Part shown: in pieces, positions 16,034 through 25,541 of the stretch
Numbering within the stretch: the stretch's first letter is position 1
How the letters are laid out: every line of letters starts with the position of its first letter
Assembly (NCBI GenBank): GCA_903923345.1
Contig: CAIXXI010000066.1
Location: 1 to 26,329, forward strand
DNA length: 26,329 nucleotides
Direction: 5' to 3'
DNA from: an uncultured Burkholderiales bacterium
GTDB lineage: Bacteria; Pseudomonadota; Gammaproteobacteria; Burkholderiales; Burkholderiaceae_E
Program-made: the position numbers and the translations under genes
Notes under the pieces: generated by a model
What the model was told of the DNA's origin: nothing
The model's input: the letters and a program-made list of their open reading frames with translations, nothing else
Databases searched by the model: none

Positions 16034-16498
16034 TCAGGCGTCGCGATAGATGCGTCCGCGGGCACGCACCGGTTCGAGCAGCGCAAAGTCCCCCTGCTCG
16101 ATCACGAAGCCCTCTGGAAAAGGCGCGCGGGGTTCCATGCCGATGGCCCGCATCACACGGTCGTCCCGGTAGTAGCAGCGCACGACGACCTCCTCGACCA
16201 CGGCGGCAAGCGCTGCATGCCCCTGGCGAAAGGCCTGAACGGTGGCCTCGACCTGCTGCGCATCCTGGTCTGCGAATTCGCCACCACCGATCTGAGCGAG
16301 TTGCTGCAGTGCCGAGCAGATCGCGACCGAATCACGACCGAGCGAGGATTCGATGTCGCGCAGGATCAGCGGGTCGTCGGCACCCGGCATCGCCTCGGCC
16401 TCGCTCGGCGCAATGACCAGACCGGCCAGGCGTTGCAGCGAGCGCCGCTGCGTGGGCGTCAGCAGTGCCGCAGCCTGTGTTGGTGGGGTTGAATCCAA
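16034..16498 (-). CDS. Gluconate 2-dehydrogenase subunit 3-like protein
   Basis: This 154-residue protein resembles the small subunit family (Gluconate_2-dh3) that partners GMC dehydrogenases. It begins LTPTQRRSLQRLAGLVIAPS (about residues 13-32) and ends in a tract VVRCYYRDDRVMRAIGMEPR near residues 105-124, then a GRIYRDA terminus. I chose the TTG at 16498 because GGAGG lies just five bases or so upstream and translation gives a compact protein; the open frame further upstream has no support. Known relatives in periplasmic dehydrogenases carry a twin-arginine signal; this one has none, so the complex may be cytoplasmic. It is first in the operon with the enolase-family and GMC genes. Assignment rests on pattern recognition and needs a profile search. 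Confidence 0.72.
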   Translation of the reverse strand: MDSTPPTQAAALLTPTQRRSLQRLAGLVIAPSEAEAMPGADDPLILRDIESSLGRDSVAICSALQQLAQIGGGEFADQDAQQVEATVQAFRQGHAALAAVVEEVVVRCYYRDDRVMRAIGMEPRAPFPEGFVIEQGDFALLEPVRARGRIYRDA

Positions 16499-16648
16499 GG
16501 GTTCCTCCGTGCGGCATCCGCTCAGGCCCGGTCGCATTGAATCGGGCGCAGGCAGCAAGGTTGCCAGCCCCCTGCACCCGACCGCAACCCGCGGGCGCTG
16601 ATCGGATTCCAATTGTGCTGTCGGCTTCATGCGTTTCGACGGATGACG

Positions 16649-16663
16649 CAGGTCATCGACCTG
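16649..16663. promoter_or_regulatory. Dyad CAGGTC-ATC-GACCTG before the STAS-kinase gene
   Basis: A perfect six-base inverted repeat with a three-base centre ends 15 bases before the STAS-kinase ATG. It lies in the 180-base divergent region between that gene and the Gluconate_2-dh3-like gene. A CATAGT (16667-16672) just after it could be a weak -10. The dyad could be an operator or an RNA hairpin at the ribosome site. The rest of the divergent region shows no clear promoter. Confidence 0.3.
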
Positions 16664-16678
16664 TGCCATAGTCGATTG

Positions 16679-17848
16679 ATGAAGATCGACACCCACCTCA
16701 GCGCGGACGCGCTCACCGCAACCCTTTCCGGGCGGCTCGACATCACCACAGCGCCCGTGCTTGAGCAAACCCTGCAGCTCGATGGCATCCGTCTCCTGAC
16801 CCTGGATCTGGGCGACTGCTCCTTCGTCTCGAGCGCAGGCTTGCGCGAAGTGCTCAAGGCACAGAAGAAGGTCAGCAGTCAGGGGGGCAAGGCCGTCCTG
16901 ATCAATGTCTCGCCGGAAGTCCATCAGGTCTTCGAGGTGACCGGGTTCTCGCGCCTGATCGAGATTCGGCGAAAAGCCCGTGAAATCTCGCTGGAAGGGC
17001 TTGAATTCCTGTCTGCGGGTGTGTGCGGCGAGTGCTATCGGCTTGATCGCGAGAGCATCGTCAAGCTCTACAACGAAGGCATTGGCGCCGACATTGCTGA
17101 AAAGGAAAAAGCCTTTGCCATGGCCGCTTTCGTGGCCGGCATTCCCACCGCGATTTCATACGATGTGGTGTCCTGCGGAACCCGCACCGGCGTCGTCTAT
17201 GAAATGCTCGATGCCAAACTGTTCAGCGTGGTGATTCGCGAGAACCTGCAAGCCATCGACGATCACGGTCGCATGCTGGCTCAGGTCGCGAGCGCCTTGC
17301 ACGCGAGCGTGGCCGACCCGCAGGTCTTTCCCGATTTCAAGGCCTCGATGGCGGGCTACATCGCCAACCTGAGCCAGTACCTTCCCAGCGAGGATGTCGC
17401 GCTGCTGCAGTCCAGGCTGGCCGCCATGCCCGAGGGCGACCGCTGCGTTCACTTCGATCTGCACACCAGCAACATCATGCTGCGCGGCAACGAGCCGGTG
17501 ATCATCGACATGGGTGATCTCTCCCGGGGCAGCCCGATGTTCGACCTCGGCTTGCTCTACATGATTTTTGGTCTGCCTGAGATGGGCATCTGCGAGATGG
17601 CCACCCGGATCCCGAATGCACAGGGTGAGCAACTCTGGAAGGCCTTCGAGAAGCACTACTTTGCTGATCTGCCAGCCGAAGAACACGCGTTCTTCAATCA
17701 GAACCGCCATTTCCTGGCGGCGATGCGCCTGATCTACACGATCAGCTTCCTGCCGAAATTGCGGGAAGCCTCGCTGCAGTGGCTGCGTGATCTGCTGCTG
17801 CCGAAGATCAGAGCCGAAGGCTCCCGGGGTGTGGCTGAGTCGCGCTGA
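16679..17848 (+). CDS. STAS domain fused to aminoglycoside/choline-kinase-like domain
   Basis: This is a 389-residue two-domain protein. Residues 1-100 form a STAS domain like anti-sigma-factor antagonists, with the switch-serine block CSFVSSAGLREVL (candidate phospho-sites Ser51/Ser52). Residues 110-380 resemble the aminoglycoside phosphotransferase/choline kinase fold: GECYRLDRESIVKLY with Lys129, catalytic loop VHFDLHTSN (Asp260, Asn265) and metal-binding VIIDMGD (Asp277). The kinase part recalls the family TIGR02172, whose function is unknown. No RsbW-like anti-sigma kinase or phosphatase gene is in the window. The ATG at 16679 gives the natural STAS N-terminus but has no clear ribosome site; an in-frame ATG at 16643 would add 12 residues. 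It is divergent from the dehydrogenase operon and converges on secA. Confidence 0.85.
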   Translation: MKIDTHLSADALTATLSGRLDITTAPVLEQTLQLDGIRLLTLDLGDCSFVSSAGLREVLKAQKKVSSQGGKAVLINVSPEVHQVFEVTGFSRLIEIRRKAREISLEGLEFLSAGVCGECYRLDRESIVKLYNEGIGADIAEKEKAFAMAAFVAGIPTAISYDVVSCGTRTGVVYEMLDAKLFSVVIRENLQAIDDHGRMLAQVASALHASVADPQVFPDFKASMAGYIANLSQYLPSEDVALLQSRLAAMPEGDRCVHFDLHTSNIMLRGNEPVIIDMGDLSRGSPMFDLGLLYMIFGLPEMGICEMATRIPNAQGEQLWKAFEKHYFADLPAEEHAFFNQNRHFLAAMRLIYTISFLPKLREASLQWLRDLLLPKIRAEGSRGVAESR

Positions 17849-17860
17849 AGCCTTCGGCTC
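17811..17860. repeat. 12-bp inverted repeat spanning the STAS-kinase stop
   Basis: GAGCCGAAGGCT (17811-17822) and its exact complement AGCCTTCGGCTC (17849-17860) flank the stop codon with a 26-base loop. It could form an RNA hairpin at the 3' end of the gene, protecting the transcript or slowing polymerase. There is no T-run. Confidence 0.5.
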
Positions 17861-17871
17861 GAATCGCCCGG

Positions 17872-17901
17872 GCTGAACGACGCCCATCGGGCGTGTTCAG
17901 C
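17872..17901. terminator. Hairpin between the convergent STAS-kinase and secA genes
   Basis: GCTGAAC plus GACGCCC pairs with GGGCGT plus GTTCAGC around a three-base ATC turn, with one bulged G. It fills the 68-base gap between convergent stops. A T-run is missing on both strands, so a terminator role for either or both genes is plausible but not proven. Confidence 0.45.
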
Positions 17902-17916
17902 TCAGGTGAGGCGATC

Positions 17917-20706
<2,790 letters not shown>

Positions 20707-20747
20707 GGCGGGTGCAGGTCGTCCACTGTATCGCTTGGACAATCTGT

Positions 20748-20808
20748 CACTTTAGCATGCAGCCCCGCCACTGCCTGGCCCCGGACGGCGCCAAGCCGCG
20801 CTAAAGTG
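20748..20808. promoter_or_regulatory. Paired GCTAAAGTG boxes, candidate divergent -10 elements
   Basis: CACTTTAGC (20748-20756) and GCTAAAGTG (20800-20808) are perfect inverted copies 43 bases apart in the 121-base gap between secA and the DciA-like gene. Each reads GCTAAAGTG toward its own gene, and TAAAGT resembles a -10 hexamer. The copy for the DciA-like gene lies 20 bases from its start, the secA copy about 42 bases. Neither has a clear -35. They could be -10 elements of two divergent promoters or a dyad bound by one regulator. Confidence 0.42.
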
Positions 20809-20827
20809 CCCACCTGACGCCGGACCC

Positions 20828-21259
20828 ATGAAGACATCGCCCCAACGAGCCGCCATTGCCTGGCTGCGCACCGAACCCGCCTTTGCTGCACTGGGCGAAC
20901 AGGCCGCGCGCATGGCGGCGCTCGAGCGGGATCTGCGCTCTGCCCTGCCCGGCATCACGCTCACTGTCGTGAGCTTCGAGCGCAGCCAGCTGGTGGTCGG
21001 TGCCCAGCACGCCGCCGTGGCCGCAAAAGTCCGCCAGATCGAACCCTCCCTGATCGCCTCGCTGCAAAAGCGCGGCTGGCAGGTCGACGCGATCCGGTTC
21101 AAGCCGCATTGGCGCCCGCCTGCAGTGCCCAGTGCGCGACCGGTCAAGGAAGCTCCCGGTGCGCAAGCCGTGGCAAAGGTCGCGGCACTCGCGGGGCAGG
21201 TACGGCATACCGGGCTCAGTGAGGCGCTGTCGCGCCTGGCGCGACGCCACGGAGGTTGA
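20828..21259 (+). CDS. DciA-like protein (DUF721)
   Basis: This 143-residue protein matches the DUF721/DciA type in size, composition and location. DciA loads the replicative helicase DnaB in bacteria lacking DnaC/DnaI. Residues about 15-95 form the conserved half, with an LERDLRSALPG segment and VVSFERSQLVVGAQHAAVAAKVRQIEP like the family's KH-like fold; the remainder is Ala/Pro/Arg-rich and poorly conserved. Assignment is mostly by neighbourhood (next to secA and lpxC in betaproteobacteria) and a weak sequence pattern. It is divergent from secA and converges on the small membrane protein with 17 bases between stops. Confidence 0.75.
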   Translation: MKTSPQRAAIAWLRTEPAFAALGEQAARMAALERDLRSALPGITLTVVSFERSQLVVGAQHAAVAAKVRQIEPSLIASLQKRGWQVDAIRFKPHWRPPAVPSARPVKEAPGAQAVAKVAALAGQVRHTGLSEALSRLARRHGG

Positions 21260-21276
21260 TCGGGCAGCGGCGCGCC

Positions 21277-21459
21277 CTAGTGTGCGCTCAGCTGCTCGAA
21301 GACCAGCACGGCGAAGAAGACCAGGCCGGCACCCACCCCGATGCGCAGACAGCGTATCGACCAGGTCATCCACTTGCGATCGCCGGTCAGCAGCCACAGT
21401 GCCGCCGTCAGAATGGTTGCGATCGCCAGCGCGATCATCAGGGCCCGAAAGATCGGCAT
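21277..21459 (-). CDS. Small two-helix membrane protein
   Basis: This 60-residue protein has two hydrophobic segments, about residues 4-25 and 35-56, separated by a short charged loop (TGDRKWMTW). ATG at 21459 is nine bases after the lpxC stop, and a GAGG overlapping that stop lies seven to eight bases upstream, so it looks like a real coupled gene at the 3' end of the lpxC operon. I do not recognise a named family. Small membrane proteins of this kind sit here in other betaproteobacterial genomes as far as I recall. Function unknown. Confidence 0.68.
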   Translation of the reverse strand: MPIFRALMIALAIATILTAALWLLTGDRKWMTWSIRCLRIGVGAGLVFFAVLVFEQLSAH

Positions 21460-21468
21460 TTTGCGCCC

Positions 21469-22398
21469 TCAGGCCCCTGCCCAGTCGAGTTCGAACAAGC
21501 GCGGTGCCTCGCGACGCTGCGCAAAGCTGACCATCTCCCAGGCACCCTCATCGGCCAGCAGGGCGCGCAGCAGGATGTTGTTGAGCGCATGCCCGGACTT
21601 GTGAGCCGAATACGCGGCGAGCAGCGGATGGCCAATCAGATAGAGGTCGCCGATGGCATCGAGGATCTTGTGCTTGACGAATTCATCGTCGGAGCGCAGG
21701 CCATCGCTGTTGAGCACGCGGTATTCGTCCATCACGATCGCGTTGCCCAGGCTGCCGCCCTGCGCCAGACCATGCGATCGCAGGGCCTCGACGTCCTGCA
21801 TGAACCCGAAGGTGCGGGCACGCGCGATCGCACTGAGATAGGACTCGCGAGCAAAATCGACTTCGACCTGCTGAACGGTGGCATCAATGGCCGGATGTCC
21901 GAAGTCGATCGAAAAGCCGAGCTTGAAACCAAAATGCGGATCGAGGCGCGCCCATTTGTCGCCTTCTCGAACCTCGACAGCCCGTTTGACGCGGATGAAC
22001 CGCTTGGCGGCTGACTGCTCCTCGACCCCGGCCGACTGGATCAGGAAGACGAAAGAACCGGCCGAGCCGTCCAGAATGGGTATTTCGGCGGCGGTGACAT
22101 CGACGTAGAGGTTGTCGATGCCCAACCCCGCAAGCGCAGACATCAGGTGTTCGACCGTGGCCACCTTGACCGCATCGCCACCGGACGGGTCGGGGGCGAT
22201 CAGGGTCGAGGCCATCCGGGTATCGCCCACCTGCCCGGCCTGAGCCCGGATTTCGACCGGCTCAGGCAGGTCGGTGCGCCGAAAAATGATCCCGGTGTTG
22301 GGTGCAGCAGGCCGAAGGGTGAGTTCGACCCGCTGTCCCGAGTGCAGTCCGACCCCTTGGGTGCGGACCAGCGACTTGATGGTGCGTTGTCTGAGCAC
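21469..22398 (-). CDS. lpxC: UDP-3-O-acyl-N-acetylglucosamine deacetylase
   Basis: This 309-residue zinc enzyme catalyses the committed step of lipid A synthesis. The zinc ligands are His84 (KVATVEHLMSAL), His243 and Asp247 (FVKHKILDAIGD); His270 in AHKSGHALNN is the catalytic histidine region. The start is a GTG at 22398, immediately after the peroxiredoxin TGA with no spacer; translation gives MLRQRTIKSLVRTQGVGLHS, the expected N-terminus. No good ribosome site is apparent, so translational coupling to the gene upstream is likely. In many bacteria LpxC abundance is set by FtsH-dependent degradation; nothing here shows that. Confidence 0.97.
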   Translation of the reverse strand: MLRQRTIKSLVRTQGVGLHSGQRVELTLRPAAPNTGIIFRRTDLPEPVEIRAQAGQVGDTRMASTLIAPDPSGGDAVKVATVEHLMSALAGLGIDNLYVDVTAAEIPILDGSAGSFVFLIQSAGVEEQSAAKRFIRVKRAVEVREGDKWARLDPHFGFKLGFSIDFGHPAIDATVQQVEVDFARESYLSAIARARTFGFMQDVEALRSHGLAQGGSLGNAIVMDEYRVLNSDGLRSDDEFVKHKILDAIGDLYLIGHPLLAAYSAHKSGHALNNILLRALLADEGAWEMVSFAQRREAPRLFELDWAGA

Positions 22399-22902
22399 TC
22401 AGAGCTGCTTGAGCATCGTGCCCGCGTCGCTCACCTCGAACTTGCCGGGTGATTCGCGGTTGAGCTGCTTGACCACGCCGTCTTCGACGAGCATGGAGTA
22501 ACGGTCAGAGCGCAGGCCCATGCCGCGCGCGGTCAGGTCGAGGGTCAGGCCGGTGGCCTTCGCGAATTCGGCGCTGCCATCGGCCATCATGCGGACCTTG
22601 CCACCGGCATGCTGATCACGGCCCCAGGCGCCCATCACGAAGGCGTCGTTGACCGAAATGCACCAGACCTCGTCGACGCCCTTGGCGCGCAGGGCATCGA
22701 AGTGCTCGACATAGCCCGGCACGTGCTTGGCCGAGCAGGTGGGTGTGAATGCGCCGGGCAGACCGAAGATGGCAATCTTCTTGCCCTTGGTCAGATCGGA
22801 CACTTTGAAGGCATTGGGTCCGACGCTGCAACCATTGCCTTCGACTTCTACGAATTCGGTCAGCGTTGCCTCGGGCAGGCGGTCCCCGATATTGATCGTC
22901 AT
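22399..22902 (-). CDS. Peroxiredoxin, Prx5 type
   Basis: This 167-residue thiol peroxidase reduces hydroperoxides. The peroxidatic cysteine is Cys56 in PGAFTPTCSAKHVPGY, a Prx5-type active site. Two other cysteines, Cys25 and Cys81, are present; a resolving role for either is unproven, and the enzyme may use glutathione or glutaredoxin. ATG at 22902. It lies between ftsZ and lpxC, a position seen for this gene in other betaproteobacteria. It joins lpxC without a gap, so the two probably form one transcript separate from ftsZ, since a hairpin lies between. Confidence 0.93.
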   Translation of the reverse strand: MTINIGDRLPEATLTEFVEVEGNGCSVGPNAFKVSDLTKGKKIAIFGLPGAFTPTCSAKHVPGYVEHFDALRAKGVDEVWCISVNDAFVMGAWGRDQHAGGKVRMMADGSAEFAKATGLTLDLTARGMGLRSDRYSMLVEDGVVKQLNRESPGKFEVSDAGTMLKQL

Positions 22903-22968
22903 GCTCGCGATTCCTGTGGTGGGTCTGGGTCATGCGCCGGTCCGGCCTTCCGGACAGGTCACGGGCGG

Positions 22969-22974
22969 ATTGTA
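22969..22974 (-). promoter_or_regulatory. Possible -10 element for peroxiredoxin-lpxC
   Basis: The minus strand reads GGATACAATCC, in which TACAAT matches the -10 consensus at five of six positions, 67 bases before the peroxiredoxin ATG. It lies downstream of the hairpin that follows ftsZ. No clear -35 is visible. Confidence 0.33.
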
Positions 22975-23017
22975 TCCCTGCGCCCCGGCCATCCGGCCGA
23001 GGCTGTCTCGTCAGTCA

Positions 23018-23047
23018 GGGCATTTCCCGGAGGCAAGGGAAATGCCC
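23018..23047 (-). terminator. Strong hairpin after ftsZ
   Basis: GGGCATTTCCC (23018-23028) and GGGAAATGCCC (23037-23047) form a perfect 11-bp stem around an eight-base loop. It lies 14 bases after the ftsZ stop on the transcribed strand. No T-run follows, so it may act with Rho, pause polymerase, or mark a processing site between the ftsZ and peroxiredoxin-lpxC transcripts. Confidence 0.55.
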
Positions 23048-23061
23048 GGTGCAACACAGGC

Positions 23062-24222
23062 TCAGTCAGCCTGGCGACGCAGGAACGCCGGAATATCGAG
23101 GCGATCGACACCTTTCTCCTCGAGTGCCGCCACCTGAGCCGACGCGCTGCCGCGCCCGTTGCGCCAGACCGCCGGCGTATCGAGGCTGCCGTAGGACGGC
23201 TCGTGGGAGACGGCGTCGTGGGTGCCGGTAGCCCGGAAGGTCTGCGGCACGAGCTGCGGCTTGCGGGCGGTGCGGCCAATGCCGGTGGCGACCACGGTCA
23301 CGCGCAGGGCATCGCCCATGTTCTCGTCGTAGACCGTGCCGTGGATGATGGTCGCGTCGTCGGCGCAGAACTGCTTGATGGTGTTGATCACCTCGTTGGT
23401 CTCGCGCAGCTTGAGCGAGCGGCTCGAGGTGATGTTGACGATCACGCCACGCGCACCCGACAGGTCGACACCGTCGAGCAGCGGCGAGGAGACGGCCTGC
23501 TCGGCGGCCAGACGGGCGCGATCCAGGCCCGATGACTCACCGATGCCCATCATGGCCTTGCCCTGCTCGCCCATGATCGTCTGGACGTCAGCGAAGTCGA
23601 CGTTGACCAGGCCGGGCACATTGATGATCTCGGCGATACCGGCCACGGCGTTGTGCAGCACGTCGTCCGCACGGCGAAACGCGTCTTCCAGCGAAGCATC
23701 CTCGTCCATCACATCGAAGAGCTTCTGATTGAGCACGACGATCAGCGAATCAACATGCTCGACCAGCTGGTCGATGCCTTCGTCGGCAATGCGCATCTTC
23801 TTGCTGCCTTCGAAGTCGAAGGGCTTGGTGACCACGCCCACCGTCAGGATGCCCATTTCCTTGGCCACTTCGGCCACCACCGGCGAGGCACCGGTTCCGG
23901 TGCCCTTGCCCATGCCAGCGGTGATGAACACCATGTTGGCACCGGCCAGTGCGGCCTGAATCTGCTCGCGTTCGGCTTCGCAGGCGGACCGGCCAGCCAC
24001 CGGATTGGCGCCCGCGCCGAGCCCGGCATCACCGAGCTGGATGACGCCCGGGGCGAGCGAGCGCTTGAGCGCCTGGCGGTCGGTATTGACCGCAATGAAG
24101 TCCACCCCCTGCACACCGCGGCCGATCATGTGGTTGACGGCATTGCCACCGGCACCACCGACACCGATCACCTTGATGACTGCGCCATCGGGCTGCTCAT
24201 CGATCATTTCAAAACTGGACAT
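23062..24222 (-). CDS. ftsZ: Cell division GTPase FtsZ
   Basis: This 386-residue bacterial tubulin polymerises into the division ring. ATG at 24222 gives MSSFEMIDEQPDGAVIKVIG; a GGAGG lies ten bases upstream. The nucleotide site includes GVGGAGGNA (20-28), AVNTD (44-48) and the tubulin signature loop. The synergy loop NVDFADV and a C-terminal tail are present; the last residues, DIPAFLRRQAD, form the conserved peptide that binds FtsA and ZapD. One oddity: the signature loop reads GMGKGTGTG, with Lys106 where E. coli and most FtsZ have Gly. The rest is fully canonical, so I take the gene as functional. A strong hairpin follows the stop. An 86-base gap with TCAGT repeats separates it from ftsA. 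Confidence 0.98.
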   Translation of the reverse strand: MSSFEMIDEQPDGAVIKVIGVGGAGGNAVNHMIGRGVQGVDFIAVNTDRQALKRSLAPGVIQLGDAGLGAGANPVAGRSACEAEREQIQAALAGANMVFITAGMGKGTGTGASPVVAEVAKEMGILTVGVVTKPFDFEGSKKMRIADEGIDQLVEHVDSLIVVLNQKLFDVMDEDASLEDAFRRADDVLHNAVAGIAEIINVPGLVNVDFADVQTIMGEQGKAMMGIGESSGLDRARLAAEQAVSSPLLDGVDLSGARGVIVNITSSRSLKLRETNEVINTIKQFCADDATIIHGTVYDENMGDALRVTVVATGIGRTARKPQLVPQTFRATGTHDAVSHEPSYGSLDTPAVWRNGRGSASAQVAALEEKGVDRLDIPAFLRRQAD

Positions 24223-24248
24223 TTTCTTCGGGCCTCCAACGTGTATGA

Positions 24249-24297
24249 ACTGACTGAATTTGACTGACGACTGACTGAAAAAACTGAAACCGACTGC
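24249..24297 (-). repeat. Cluster of TCAGT repeats between ftsA and ftsZ
   Basis: Six TCAGT units and a GCAGT variant (ACTGA and ACTGC on the plus strand) lie within 49 bases: 24249, 24253, 24263, 24270, 24274, 24283 and 24293. Some overlap by one base. They fill the leader just upstream of the ftsZ ribosome site. They are too irregular for simple slippage, and no standard site is recognised. Confidence 0.7.
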
Positions 24298-24308
24298 AGG
24301 GCGGGGAA

Positions 24309-25541
24309 TCAGAAATTCCCCAGAAACCATTCCTTCATGCGGCGCAGGGTTTCCTTGAAGGAACCTGACTGCTCTGCCACCTTTCGACCTCGCTGCCGCT
24401 GCACGGCCGCTTCTTCAAGCAGGCCGAGCACGGTTGCAAAACGGGGCGTCCTGACCACATCGGACAGGCCGCCGGTGTATCCGGGCACGCCAATTCGCAC
24501 CGGCTTGAGGAAGATGTCCTCGCCCAGCTCGGTCATGCCGGGCAACTGACTGGTGCCACCGGTGATGACCACGCCCGAGGACAGCAGTTCCTCGTATCCG
24601 GATTCCCGGATCGCCTGCTGAACCAGCGAGAACAGTTCTTCGACCCGGGGCTCGATCACCGCGGCAAGCGCCTGGCGCGACAACTGGCGCGGGCCTCGAT
24701 CCCCGATGCCTGGCACTTCGATGCGCTCGGACGGATCGGCCAGCACCTGCTTGGCAATGCCAAAGCGCACCTTGATCTCCTCGGCATCCGGCGTGGGGGT
24801 GCGCAGCGCCATCGCGATGTCGCTGCTGATCTGATCGCCGGCAATCGGAATCACCGCGGTGTGGCGAATCGAGCCACCGGTGAAGATCGCGATGTCGGTG
24901 GTGCCGCCACCGATGTCGACCAGCGCCACACCGAGCTCTTTTTCATCATCGGTCAGCACGGCGGTGCTGGAAGCCAGCGGCTGCAGGATCAGGTCATGAA
25001 CTTCCAGGCCGCAGCGGCGGACACACTTGATGATGTTCTGCGCAGCCGACACCGCGCCGGTCACGATGTGCACCTTCACATCCAGACGCACGCCGCTCAT
25101 GCCGATCGGCTCGCGGATGTCTTCCTGTCCGTCGATGATGAATTCCTGCGGGAGCACGTGCAGGATCTGCTGATCGGTCGGGATGTTCACCGCTTTGGCG
25201 GTTTCGATCACTCGGGCGACATCTGCGGCGCTGACTTCCTTGTCCTTGATCGCCACCATGCCGATCGAGTTGAAGCTGCGGATATGGCTGCCGGCGATCC
25301 CGGTGTAGACATTGCGGATCTTGCAGTCGGCCATCAGCTCGGCTTCTTCGAGTGCCTGCTGGATCGAAGCCACGGTGGTCTCGATGTTGACGACCACGCC
25401 TTTCTTGAGTCCGCGCGACTCATGCTGGCCGAGCCCGACGATCTCGTAGGTGCCGTCGCCGCGCATTTCGGCGACCACAGCGACCACCTTTGAGGTGCCG
25501 ATGTCCAGACCGACGATCAGGTCCTCGCTTTTACGTGTCAT
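24309..25541 (-). CDS. ftsA: Cell division protein FtsA
   Basis: This 410-residue actin-like protein tethers FtsZ to the membrane and recruits later division proteins. N-terminal phosphate-binding loop LDIGTSKV (about residues 12-19), second phosphate loop VDIGGGTTD and the adenosine motif VVITGGTSQLPG are intact. The C-terminus, KETLRRMKEWFLGNF, is the amphipathic membrane-targeting helix. The start overlaps the ftsQ stop in ATGA, so translation is coupled. It is followed by an 86-base gap and ftsZ. Confidence 0.98.
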   Translation of the reverse strand: MTRKSEDLIVGLDIGTSKVVAVVAEMRGDGTYEIVGLGQHESRGLKKGVVVNIETTVASIQQALEEAELMADCKIRNVYTGIAGSHIRSFNSIGMVAIKDKEVSAADVARVIETAKAVNIPTDQQILHVLPQEFIIDGQEDIREPIGMSGVRLDVKVHIVTGAVSAAQNIIKCVRRCGLEVHDLILQPLASSTAVLTDDEKELGVALVDIGGGTTDIAIFTGGSIRHTAVIPIAGDQISSDIAMALRTPTPDAEEIKVRFGIAKQVLADPSERIEVPGIGDRGPRQLSRQALAAVIEPRVEELFSLVQQAIRESGYEELLSSGVVITGGTSQLPGMTELGEDIFLKPVRIGVPGYTGGLSDVVRTPRFATVLGLLEEAAVQRQRGRKVAEQSGSFKETLRRMKEWFLGNF

